NCBI GenBank assembly: GCA_903906365.1
Contig: CAIVKC010000043.1
Location: 1-64,000, forward strand
Origin: an uncultured Bacteroidota bacterium
Lineage (GTDB): Bacteria; Bacteroidota; Bacteroidia; Chitinophagales; Chitinophagaceae
Direction: 5' to 3'
DNA length: 64,000 bases
Both the position numbers and the translations under genes were made by a program. Positions 9,972 to 18,672 of this stretch are shown here, one piece after another. The notes under the pieces are model-generated. The model searched no databases. It was given only the letters and a program-made list of their open reading frames with translations, and was not told the origin of the DNA. Numbering within the stretch: the first letter of the stretch is position 1; each line of letters opens with the position of its first letter.

Positions 9972-10532
9972 ATGGCATTTACCGCAACCGATTTTCCAGG
10001 ATTGCTCATTTACGAACCCCGTGTATTCAACGATGACAGAGGTTATTTTTTTGAATCATATAATGAAAGGGTGTTCCGGGAGCAGGGAATCAATATCCAA
10101 TTTGTACAGGATAACCAGTCACGCTCCTGTTATGGGGTAATCCGCGGGCTGCATTACCAGCTCAATCCCTATGCGCAGACCAAACTGATCCGTGTACTGG
10201 AAGGGGCCATACTGGATACGGTGGTGGATATACGCAAGGGGTCTCCCATGTTTGGCAGGGTTTTCAGCATTGAACTGTCTGCAGCCAATAAAAAGCAGTT
10301 GCTCGTGCCCAAAGGATTTGCGCACGGATTTTCCGTACTGAGTGAAAATGCGGAAGTGCTCTATAAAATTGACAGCTTTTACAATAAGCAAAGCGAAGCC
10401 GGCATCATTTATAATGACCCTTCCCTGAACATCGATTGGAAGATTTCACAGGGCCAGGCCCTGGTATCGCCCAAAGACCTGGAAATACCGGTCTTTGAAC
10501 ACTGCATCAATAATTTTGAATTCCAAGGATAA
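9972..10532 (+). CDS. rfbC: dTDP-4-dehydrorhamnose 3,5-epimerase
   Basis: A 186-residue cupin-fold enzyme that epimerises dTDP-4-keto-6-deoxyglucose at C3 and C5. The active-site His61 is in VIRGLHYQL, followed by QTKLIRVLEGAILDTVVD and PKGFAHGFSVLSE, all typical of RmlC. Length is normal. It lies 8 bp before rfbD, which takes its product to dTDP-L-rhamnose. The 71-bp gap after rfbB has no clear terminator, so the gene should be read from the same transcript. Confidence 0.95.
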   Translation: MAFTATDFPGLLIYEPRVFNDDRGYFFESYNERVFREQGINIQFVQDNQSRSCYGVIRGLHYQLNPYAQTKLIRVLEGAILDTVVDIRKGSPMFGRVFSIELSAANKKQLLVPKGFAHGFSVLSENAEVLYKIDSFYNKQSEAGIIYNDPSLNIDWKISQGQALVSPKDLEIPVFEHCINNFEFQG

Positions 10533-10540
10533 AATCCCTT

Positions 10541-11413
10541 ATGTCCAAACCCACCATTGTTGTTACAGGTTCCAGCGGTCAGCTGGGCCGGGAGCTGCGG
10601 GATGCTTCGGTAAACCTGTCGGAATATCAGTTCATTTTTGCCACCCGGCAGGAACTGCCCATCGAGGAGCCTGAACAGGTCAGGCTGGTATTTCAACGGT
10701 ACCAGCCGGTTTACTGTATCAATTGCGCAGCCTATACAGCTGTGGATAAGGCCGAATCAGAACGCGACCGCGCTTTTTTGGTCAATGCTGAATCCGTCGG
10801 GATCCAGTCGGGCACCTGCCAACAATTCGGTACAAAACTGCTACATATTTCTACTGATTACGTCTTTGACGGCAACTCCGCGGTTCCTTTGAAAGAAACA
10901 GATCCGACGGGTCCCATCAATGTGTACGGTGCCTCCAAACTGGAAGGGGAGCGGCTCGCGCTGCTCAACAACGACGACACACTGATTCTGCGTACTTCAT
11001 GGGTCTATTCTGCCTACGGGAACAATTTTGTGAAGACCATGATCCGCCTGATGGGGGAGCGGCCCTCCCTGAACGTCATCAATGACCAGGTGGGATCGCC
11101 AACTTATGCGGCAGACCTTGCCCGCATGATCCTGCAGATCATAGCCGCCGGCAAATTCATCCCGGGTATTTACCATTACAGCAACGAAGGGGAGATCAGC
11201 TGGTTTGATTTTGCCTCTGCCATCCGGGATCTGACCGGAAGCAGCTGCGAGATCCGTCCCATACCCACTTCGCAATATCCCACCCCCGCCCGCAGACCCC
11301 GGTTCTCCCTGCTGGACAAGACCAAAATCAAATCCGTGTATGCCGCACAGATCCCCTTTTGGCGTGACAGCCTGGAAAAGTGCCTATCTCAAATGAAAAA
11401 ACAGGAAGCCTGA
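10541..11413 (+). CDS. rfbD: dTDP-4-dehydrorhamnose reductase
   Basis: A 290-residue NAD(P)H-dependent reductase that makes dTDP-L-rhamnose, the last step of the pathway. The nucleotide-binding motif GSSGQLGREL is near the N-terminus. The STDYVFDG motif and YGASKLEGE with Tyr129 and Lys133 form the active site. The C-terminal RPRFSLLDKTK is typical of RmlD. It closes the operon that begins at 3981; a hairpin overlaps its stop codon. Confidence 0.95.
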   Translation: MSKPTIVVTGSSGQLGRELRDASVNLSEYQFIFATRQELPIEEPEQVRLVFQRYQPVYCINCAAYTAVDKAESERDRAFLVNAESVGIQSGTCQQFGTKLLHISTDYVFDGNSAVPLKETDPTGPINVYGASKLEGERLALLNNDDTLILRTSWVYSAYGNNFVKTMIRLMGERPSLNVINDQVGSPTYAADLARMILQIIAAGKFIPGIYHYSNEGEISWFDFASAIRDLTGSSCEIRPIPTSQYPTPARRPRFSLLDKTKIKSVYAAQIPFWRDSLEKCLSQMKKQEA

Positions 11414-11422
11414 ACTTCCTGT
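11401..11422 (+). terminator. Possible terminator hairpin at the end of rfbD
   Basis: A perfect 8-bp inverted repeat (ACAGGAAG / CTTCCTGT) with a 6-base loop, spanning the rfbD stop codon. The U-tract is weak (one TTTT eight bases later), so it may be a 3' stabilising hairpin rather than an efficient terminator. Confidence 0.4.
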
Positions 11423-11462
11423 CGGATGTTTTGATCTGGACTGCAGTAAAAAAAAGAGGGTA

Positions 11463-11711
11463 CTAATTGGCCATACTCCTTTTTTTAGTGGACGTCCTTC
11501 TGAGACGAATAACGGGTGTTTTCTTTTTGCCATAGAGCAATTCTGCATTCAGGTCCATGACATGACGGTTGAGCCGGCCGATCATCGTAGAGAGTTTCTT
11601 CTCCTTTCGTTTACCGAGCCTATAGCCGATGACAAACAATGAAAAACAGGCGATGAGCAGTTGAATTACATTGAATTCAAAAGCCTGCATGGTGTACAAG
11701 AGGATCTCCAT
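11463..11711 (-). CDS. Small membrane-anchored protein, paralogue of 13371-13613
   Basis: An 82-residue protein of unknown function. One membrane span at about residues 13-32 (VIQLLIACFSLFVIGYRLG) is followed by a basic GKRKEKK stretch, a short helical segment and a basic tail with LLYGKKKTPVIRLRR. The same plan, with GYxxGKR after the span and LLYGKxxTPVI in the tail, occurs in the small protein at 13371-13613, so the two are paralogues. They flank the glycosyltransferase at 11893 on the same strand. A role beside that enzyme, for instance as membrane adaptors, is only inference from position. Confidence 0.7.
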   Translation of the reverse strand: MEILLYTMQAFEFNVIQLLIACFSLFVIGYRLGKRKEKKLSTMIGRLNRHVMDLNAELLYGKKKTPVIRLRRTSTKKRSMAN

Positions 11712-11892
11712 AGGGATGAATTTAAGATGAAAAAAAGGGGATTACTAACCTAACCGGGGTAAATATAAAAGCTGGCAGGGGGATGTGCAAGGTAATTATT
11801 CGGCGGGTAGTACAGGTATAAACCCCTAGTAAACAAACCGTGGATAAATGGAGTCCGGGCACGGCACGGGGGGAAAGACAAGGGATAAGCCC

Positions 11893-13095
11893 CTAAGCCT
11901 GTGCCTGATTGGCCTTAGTTTCCAGTTGGGTAATTATACCAGAAAATTCTTCCACCCGCTGCTGCCAGGAATTGCCCTTGGCTGTAAGGAGGCGTTGGTT
12001 TTTTTTCTCCAGGGAATCAGAAGCCAGTTCCTCACAGACATATTCAATGAAATCCTGCGGGGTGTCGGCAATGCGGGCTACTTTTTCAAAATCATTCAGG
12101 TAGGAAAAGTGGGTGGTCACTACAGGCAGTCCGGCCGCGAGGTATTCGTTGATTTTAAGTGGATAGATACCCTGGGTAAATTCATTTTTTACAAAGGGGA
12201 TGATCCCCAGGGAAAATCCGTGGAGCAGGCCTGGGAGCTGGTCGACACTTTTGGGTCCGGTGAATACCACCTGGGGATATTTGGAAAGGATCTCTTCTGC
12301 CTTTTTATAGACGACCCGGCCAACAAAAACAAATTGGGCCTCCGGCAGCCTTTTAATCAGTGCTTCGAGCATGTCATAATCCAACCTGTCATCAATACTG
12401 CCGATGTAGCCGATGGTCTTTTTAGCGCTAATTTCCGGATTGAAACCCTTCGAGAACAGTTCAATATTCACTGCGTTTTTTACCAGAAAACAGGCCTTGC
12501 ACAAATCCCTTTTCTTTTCAAGGAGGCCCTGTGAGGTGACCACTACCGCGTCGGCTATTGTCATGAATTCCTTTTCAATCCAATCCCCGTGTTTTTTAAG
12601 CCAGAGGGCTGCGTTGATCTCATCGTAACAATGGTAGATAAGCAGTTTTTCCTTTAGTTTTCTTTTGTTGACCAGGCCAAGGGCCGGGTTGAAAGCCACG
12701 ATATTGATGAGATCCTGGCGCATGTCCAGCGTTGCCAGGGAACGCCGGATGCTGTTGCGTACCAGCCATCCGTTCAGCCGGAGCAGGGTTTTATAAAGCA
12801 TTCCCCTGGGCAGGAAATTGATACTCAGTACGACGGGAGGAGTAAGCACATATACAAAGGTCGAATCACCTGCGGGCAGCTTCCTTAAACGCGGCTTCAG
12901 CCCAAAAGCCCTGGCGAAGGGAAAGGGGGTTTTCCCCTTCAGTGCAACCAGGACGTCCTTGATGGTATATGGATTGTCCACATAGAGTACTTTATTTTGC
13001 TGCGCAAATACACTCATCAGTTCTACAATTGTTTTTGCATAGTCACCCTCCCAGAGCGGGTTGGCAATACATAAGATATTCCTGTTACTGATCAT
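11893..13095 (-). CDS. Glycosyltransferase, GT-B fold (GT4-like)
   Basis: A 400-residue GT-B glycosyltransferase. The N-terminal half begins with NILCIANPLWEGDYAK and holds LLIYHCYDEI. The C-terminal half has KKTIGYIGSIDDRLDYDMLEAL, QFVFVGRV and the donor-binding block GIYPLKINEYLAAGLPVVTT, whose Glu in KINEYLAAGLPVV matches the E-x7-E type motif of GT4-like enzymes. No signal peptide or membrane span is visible, so it probably acts at the cytoplasmic face of the membrane. Donor and acceptor cannot be told. It is transcribed opposite to the sugar operon and sits between two paralogous small membrane proteins. Confidence 0.82.
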   Translation of the reverse strand: MISNRNILCIANPLWEGDYAKTIVELMSVFAQQNKVLYVDNPYTIKDVLVALKGKTPFPFARAFGLKPRLRKLPAGDSTFVYVLTPPVVLSINFLPRGMLYKTLLRLNGWLVRNSIRRSLATLDMRQDLINIVAFNPALGLVNKRKLKEKLLIYHCYDEINAALWLKKHGDWIEKEFMTIADAVVVTSQGLLEKKRDLCKACFLVKNAVNIELFSKGFNPEISAKKTIGYIGSIDDRLDYDMLEALIKRLPEAQFVFVGRVVYKKAEEILSKYPQVVFTGPKSVDQLPGLLHGFSLGIIPFVKNEFTQGIYPLKINEYLAAGLPVVTTHFSYLNDFEKVARIADTPQDFIEYVCEELASDSLEKKNQRLLTAKGNSWQQRVEEFSGIITQLETKANQAQA

Positions 13096-13370
13096 GTCTT
13101 TATCTGTGATTTAATCCGGCTACCTGTAATTTTGATGGCTTCCCTCCCTATTCGGCTGCAATATAGAACAGGCTGGTAGGATACTGAAATGCAAGGACTC
13201 GAGCAAAAATATAACGGCTAAAACCTTTGATAATTGTTGGTATAGGGCAGGATATTGATTGAATGAGTTTCCGGGCAGGTAAATGGGAAGGATGCCCTTA
13301 GCTGGTATGGGACTGGCCAGCGGATAGCATCCAATGGTAAAAAAAGAATGGACATTAGACAGCGGTCAGG

Positions 13371-13613
13371 CTATTTGCTCATCATTTTATGCTTGGCATG
13401 CTTGATTTCAATTACCGGGGTTTCCGGCTTGCCATAGAGGAGATCCTCGTTGAGCTGGTAAACGGTTTTCTCCAGTTCATAAATATTGCGGCAAAGCTCC
13501 TTGAGCCTTCGTTTTCCCACCAGATAGCCTACTACAAATAAAAATCCACCAATTAACAAGATATGAATGTAGCTGAACTGGTAGGATTCAATTATGCCGA
13601 TGATGGTATCCAT
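13371..13613 (-). CDS. Small membrane-anchored protein, paralogue of 11463-11711
   Basis: An 80-residue protein when started at the ATG at 13611-13613; an upstream in-frame start would add 16 residues without matching the paralogue. One membrane span (about 13-32, ending FLFVVGYLVGKRR) is followed by a helical segment and a tail with LLYGKPETPVIEIKH. Span, GKR boundary and LLYGKxxTPVI tail match the protein at 11463-11711 both in position and overall length. Function unknown. The two small genes bracket the GT4-like enzyme on the same strand. Confidence 0.68.
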   Translation of the reverse strand: MDTIIGIIESYQFSYIHILLIGGFLFVVGYLVGKRRLKELCRNIYELEKTVYQLNEDLLYGKPETPVIEIKHAKHKMMSK

Positions 13614-13661
13614 TAGGTGGTTTTTAAAAGGAATAGGATAATGAAAATTAAAATGAACCAT

Positions 13662-15167
13662 TTGGTAAATCCCTAAATCAACTTTAGAGGTTAACCCTTA
13701 TGTTATAAAACGGAATCGGTTGAAAAAAATTGCCTTAAAGGGAAAGGATGCCCAAATAAACCCTGGTTAGCGGGGAGTGGGGTGCTTTTTTACCTGGTCT
13801 TAATCATTTTGCACAGTTGACCCTCCATGGCATATGGTGGCCTGCAGCCATGCGGAAGGTCTACTCCTGCCCTTATCTTAAAAAAAAGGATTTTACTCCG
13901 GGTCCAGCACAGGTACTGACCTGGAAAATCACTGAAAATCAATAGGTAAGTCCTGGCCTGCTTTATGGCTATTTTCTCCGCAGGCTTCATTTACACATCC
14001 AATGGGGTGGTATAGTGATTGCTATAGGACTCAAACCAGGACAGAGGCCCTTCAACAGGGGATGACATCGGCAGGTACCCTTTTATCTTTTATAAGCAAA
14101 AACCGCCTGTCCTGGCTGACCAGCCCAAAGGGCAGTGAGATGGCTGATTTCCGGCCTCATCATTTGATCAATTGGATACTGACTTATCTGTTTTATAGCA
14201 ATGCCAGGGGGCATGGCTGAATCGCTGTTTTCCGGTACGGCTGCCAGGGTGCCGATATTCCAGGGATCCATACGGACCACCAAGGGACCTGCTTGGACCG
14301 GATGGCTCTGAAATGCTTTACCCAGGAGGACATTAAGGCCGGACAAGATGGAAGCCATGTAATGGTGGAATTTGCCAGCCTGTACTCTGAAAGCAGGGGA
14401 GTGGCGGGTTAACCGGTTGGAGTCCCCTGGGAAGGACCTGAGTGAAAAAATGGAAACGAATCCGGCCTTGGAAGAAAAGAATTTTAATCCATGAGGTGGA
14501 AGGCTTTGAAATAAACAAGCCGGGGAGGTGAGCAGAAATAATGCAGGGATATGGCGGGCCGGTTGGCCTAATGGTTCCGTATTAGGCAGGGCTGAGTTGG
14601 AGATTGTATTGGAGAATTTGGTTAAGCGAATGGCTGATTGAAAGACCGGGTCCCCCAAAAAACATTCATTGGGCATTCCTGTAATCCGGATATATACCGA
14701 CCACTTCCAAAGCTGGAATCCCCTGGGGTATGTAGTATCAGTCATCCTGAACGGGGTGGTTATTCCAGGAATGATTGTCGAATAAGTGGCGGTATGGGTG
14801 ATTGACATTGAAACTGTTCTCAAAAATGGTTGATAGGATAGTCCTTTTTTTTAAAAAAACCTACCGTCAGGGAACCAGATTAGAGTTTGGTTTGAGTAAT
14901 AATATTGCCAAAGCATTTGCCGGGAGGTATTAAGCGCAGAACAATGCAGGAAAATTTATGTAGTTTGTAGTCGGGTTGCCAGGGTGGTTAAAAGGATGGA
15001 ATGAATTGCGGGATTTCATGTTGTTTTTAGCACCTGCTTTTCAATCAACCTCCATCGGGGTTTAAGGTTTTTAAATGTCCCGGTAGGGCAGAAAGCCGTC
15101 ATCTATTTGCGTAACAACTGGTAGCCTCAGTAATAATTTGCATGAAATAATAATTTCAAAAAATAGT
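13662..15167. other. 1.5-kb stretch without a supportable gene
   Basis: No reading frame here has a recognisable family, a ribosome site or credible composition. The longest open frame (14083-14823, minus strand) gives a protein rich in Ser, Pro and Phe with no domain-like structure. No tRNA, long repeat or inverted repeat was seen. It marks the left edge of the AT-rich, decayed island. Confidence 0.5.
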
Positions 15168-16247
15168 ATGATGACATTGGACAGAATATTACTACTTATT
15201 TTTTTGAGTATATGTACCAGCTGTTTTGGACAAGAAAAGGCAAATAGGCCCAACTCGGCAAATATCTTCAAACCAACCCCAACAGTAATACGAAAGCCCA
15301 ATTCAACTGGTATTATTCCGGGTATGGACTCCCATTTAGTGAGCCAGTATGTTCGAAGTATCTTTCAGGATTCAAAAGGAAATTTATGGTTCGGCACCTT
15401 AGAGGAAGGAGTGGTAAGGTATGATATTAAAACCTTGTCCTATTTTGACTCCCTTGATGGCTTTAAAACCAATTCCGTTCATGCCATCGCTGAAGACAGA
15501 AGTGGTAACCTTTGGTTTGGAACAGAAGACCAGGGAGTGTATAAGTATGACGGAAAGTATTTTAAAAATTATAATAAGGCAGCCGGACTGAGCAATACAT
15601 CGGTGGGCAGAAAGAGTATTCTCGTTGACAAATCAGGGAATATTTGGGTAGGTACAATGGGCGGCGTATTTCAATATATTCCTTCAGCTGATAGCACGGG
15701 TGGTCAATGCTTTTCGTTATTTGATTTGCTCCCGCCAATACATGTTGAAGGCATAATGGAAGACAAAAATGGGAACATATGGTTTGCATCATCAAATAAA
15801 GGCGTCTTTCGCTATGATGGTAAATCAATCATTAATATCAATGAGAAGGAAGGCTTGGGTGATAATTACGCAGGAGGTATGGCCCAGGATAAATCAGGAA
15901 ATATCTGGTTTATTTCAAAAACAGGCATTTGCAAATTTGACGGAAAGACCTTTACCGAGTTCACGTCCAAAGATGGAATAGGCGGAACTGAAATTTGGGG
16001 TATTTTTATAGAAGAGTCTGGCATCATTTGGATTACAGCCAGAGGCAGCACTACAAGATTTGACCCTTCTGTTCCCATAACAAATAGGAAAGCATTTACG
16101 GTTTTTACAGTGAAAGATGGTTTGAATTGTTGTGTGCAAAGTATGTATCAGGACAGGTTAGGAAATATGTGGTTTGGAACAGGGCAGGGGCTTTATAGAT
16201 TTGACGGGATTCGCTTTTATCAAGTAAAGCAAAACGGCCCCTGGTAG
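15168..16247 (+). CDS. Secreted two-component-regulator-type beta-propeller protein
   Basis: A 359-residue protein with a Sec signal peptide (hydrophobic residues 7-16, probable cleavage before QEKAN) followed by seven Reg_prop-type repeats of the form D-x-x-G-N-[IL]-W-x-G-T-x-x-G-[LV]-x-[KR]-[FY]-D. They give one seven-bladed beta-propeller filling the rest of the protein. In Bacteroidota such blades usually form the periplasmic sensor of hybrid two-component systems, in two propellers followed by a Y_Y_Y domain, a membrane span and a kinase. Here only one propeller exists and nothing follows it, so it is a stand-alone exported protein or a fragment of a larger sensor. The ATG at 15168 (or 15171) is preferred to an upstream TTG. 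Confidence 0.75.
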   Translation: MMTLDRILLLIFLSICTSCFGQEKANRPNSANIFKPTPTVIRKPNSTGIIPGMDSHLVSQYVRSIFQDSKGNLWFGTLEEGVVRYDIKTLSYFDSLDGFKTNSVHAIAEDRSGNLWFGTEDQGVYKYDGKYFKNYNKAAGLSNTSVGRKSILVDKSGNIWVGTMGGVFQYIPSADSTGGQCFSLFDLLPPIHVEGIMEDKNGNIWFASSNKGVFRYDGKSIININEKEGLGDNYAGGMAQDKSGNIWFISKTGICKFDGKTFTEFTSKDGIGGTEIWGIFIEESGIIWITARGSTTRFDPSVPITNRKAFTVFTVKDGLNCCVQSMYQDRLGNMWFGTGQGLYRFDGIRFYQVKQNGPW

Positions 16248-16861
16248 GATATTTTGCCCACAAAAATTGTATTTCGGGGGCAGTACTACGTTTTTACAAA
16301 TTTATTCGCGAAATGGATTTGCAAATAGGAGAAGACGGAAATCTGTTGAAAAATAAGCAATATTTTTCCCGGTATTACGCACTGAAACTTGACTGTGAAT
16401 AGCATATTAAAATCATGAAAGAACCTAAAATATTATAGCTGGAGGTCGTATTTCGAATTGATGGATTATGAAAAAAAGTTGATTCCCTTTATTTAATACC
16501 ATTCTAATTGCAGGCTTGACATTTGCTATTTATTACCACGGCCTAAGCATTGCCCTTATTTTAGGGATGGCTAAACTACGAGTCAGAGCAAAAGATATTA
16601 TCCTTTTTTCGGGTCAAAGAATAGTTGCCAACGTTGGCGACTTCTTGCCGGGCTGTCATTTAATACTGTCCGACCACTAACAGAATCCACATTGAATTTG
16701 GTCGGATGAATTTAACTATGAGTGTACTGCAATAATCAAAACACATCAAGAATTCATATTAAAACTTAATTGTGATATTTGAACGGTAATATTCTATAGA
16801 TGACCCCGCCGTAGTCCTAGATTTCATTTATACCGGTCAAATTGCCGGACGAATCTGCATC
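16248..16861. other. Non-coding or decayed stretch
   Basis: About 600 AT-rich bases without an intact gene. Short open stretches remain on the plus strand, such as 16260-16399 and about 16480-16679 (the latter with a hydrophobic segment containing AGLTFAIYYHG), but they are cut by stops and I recognise no family. This looks like old coding sequence in decay. Confidence 0.4.
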
Positions 16862-17529
16862 TTAACTAAAAGGATTTCCAGGGCTCGAGGGAACAAATGG
16901 ATTCATATAATTGGTGGAGATAAAGTTTCCGGCATTGTTGTACAAAAGAAAAGCACCCAGACTATTGGTAAGGTTCTTTTGGAAAAGTGAATTTGCATAC
17001 TTGGTATAATTGTAAACCTTGCGACTATTCAAAGAAGGAGTTCCACCTGCTGCGTACCATTGGACATTGCCAGTCACATTCCCGGTAGCAATGGAAATAG
17101 TATCAATTGAACTTATAATTTGTCCGATTGGAACGCCCGTTCCTGGGTTGTTGTTATAACTTTGTATGACTATGAAATCAGGAAAATAAATATATCTGGA
17201 ATTAGTCAAATCCAGCAAAAGCCCCCTCCTAAGTTTGTGGAAGTACCCTATTCCATTGAATCCAAAATAACCCTGTTTTGGTTATCATATACCAGAACAT
17301 GATGTTCTTTGGCATCAGTTGGATTCCAAGCCCTGAACCAAGCAAAGTCATAAGGACCAGGAACATTTGAGGTACCAGACACATGGAATATCCTAGGAGA
17401 TGTATCTTCCACCGGCCCAACAGGTTAATAGTAGTTTTGAGTTTGAATATTGGAAAAATTACCAGCTGAGTTATATGAAAACATTGTAAAATATCCCAGA
17501 GGAAAGTCTTTGCAGTGATTTGATAGCAT
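16862..17529 (-). pseudogene. Degraded gene of unknown function (in-frame stop plus frameshift)
   Basis: Read on the minus strand from an ATG at 17529, one frame gives a protein-like sequence (GYFTMFSYNSAGNFSN, then, after an in-frame TAA, PVGPVEDTSPRIFHVSG and DFAWFRAWNPTDAKEHHVLV) that stops at about 17255. The other frame takes over with LDLTNSRYIYFPDFIVIQSY and runs to the TAA at 16862, ending in SSPGNPFS. The two parts read as one protein broken by a nonsense codon and a frameshift. The repeated YNxAGNF phrase in both halves supports a common, possibly repetitive, origin. There is no recognisable family. Confidence 0.6.
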
Positions 17530-17825
17530 AAAAAAGCTGCTGAAGTGATTGGGGTTGACAGTTCAACCGTTATGGTACTTTAAGAGGTAAGCAGAAGACG
17601 GCTGGGGGCTATTGATGGAAATATCATTGTTATTCTTTCTAAAGCCGAGGGTTTAGCAACGTAATGTCGAAAATCCGGCTATTTTTCACCATTTTATGTT
17701 GCTGTTGTGTATTTGATCGACACCAAGCAAAGTTTATGTCGAAAAAAATAAGTAAATTCATCATGAAATGAAATCAATGTTGAACAAATTGCACTGACTT
17801 TAGGGTAATGTAGAAAAAATACACA
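17530..17825. other. Intergenic stretch between two pseudogenes
   Basis: About 300 bases with no intact gene. A plus-strand stretch around 17535-17660 reads like part of a helix-turn-helix region (VIGVDSSTVMVL, then a stop) but is too short and interrupted to name. Confidence 0.3.
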
Positions 17826-18390
17826 AATTTCATCATCCTGGTTTATAATAAAGATACTCCCTTTACTGACTTGCCAGCCCTGCCACCTCAGAACTTCACA
17901 GAGTCGCCAGAAATTTTAAGGCATCTTGCCAAGGATGTACGGCATTTAGAGGAATTCAACGGTCTTTGCGCCTCTATGCCCGATCCTCAGCTAATGAGCA
18001 ATACCATTATCCGTCAGGAAAATAAGGATAGCTCTGCCATAGAAAATATTGTTACCACCCAGGTTGAACTTTATAAGGCTGCCAGTGAAGAGTGATCGGC
18101 AAGTCATGCCGCAAAAGAGCTACTTAGTTACCGGGAAGCCCTGTATGTAGGACTGGAAAAAATGACCCTCTAAAACAATTTGCTTCTTACTAAAACAATG
18201 GTTGAAATTGTACAAACCATCAAACAGAATAAATCGGGCATAAGAACAGATCCCGGAACTGCCTTGAAAAATGTCATAAACGGGGAGGTCATTTACACAC
18301 CACCCTGTTGTGAATATGTTTTAAAGGTGAAACTGGCTTTATTGGAACAATTTATAAATAACCCGGACGTTGTACTGATTCCATTGGAGA
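17826..18390 (+). pseudogene. Fic/DOC family protein remnant, truncated before the catalytic core
   Basis: One frame reads as the N-terminal part of a Fic-domain protein (AMP-transferase family): YNKDTPFTDLPALPPQNF, then the Fic N-terminal helix pattern with ENKDSSAIENIVTTQVEL, then LLSYREAL, then VEIVQTIKQNKSGIRTDPGT, ALKN and GEVIYTPP. It is broken by an in-frame TGA at 18093-18095 and an in-frame TAA at 18171-18173. Homology fades after LEQFINNP (about 18360), so the HPFxxGNGRxxR catalytic motif is missing altogether. Translation cannot give an active enzyme. The N-terminal regulatory helix and linker being retained while the core is gone points to deletion after inactivation. Confidence 0.7.
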
Positions 18391-18672
18391 GCAGGTACTT
18401 GACAAAATTTGTGAACTTTTTAGATTTAAATAAATTCTTTTGTATTCTTATTTTACGATTTACTTTTTTTGATTTGTTTTATTGGAATTTTATAAAAAAT
18501 TGAATAGCACTTTATTAGTAATTCTATATAATTTACTTGGGGTACGAGAACGGACACTGCAGTATCAAAAGCGGACAGTCGGATGCTGCATACGAGTGCA
18601 AATACTTGGAAATTAATTAATTGCAGAGCGGCATGGAATTGGCTTGTTGAAAGACACCTCAAAACAGCACCC

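Noticed and set aside
14083-14823. 246-codon open frame on the minus strand
   Set aside because: Odd composition (many Ser, Pro, Phe, Arg), no domain pattern, no ribosome site, and it overlaps other open frames; most likely chance.
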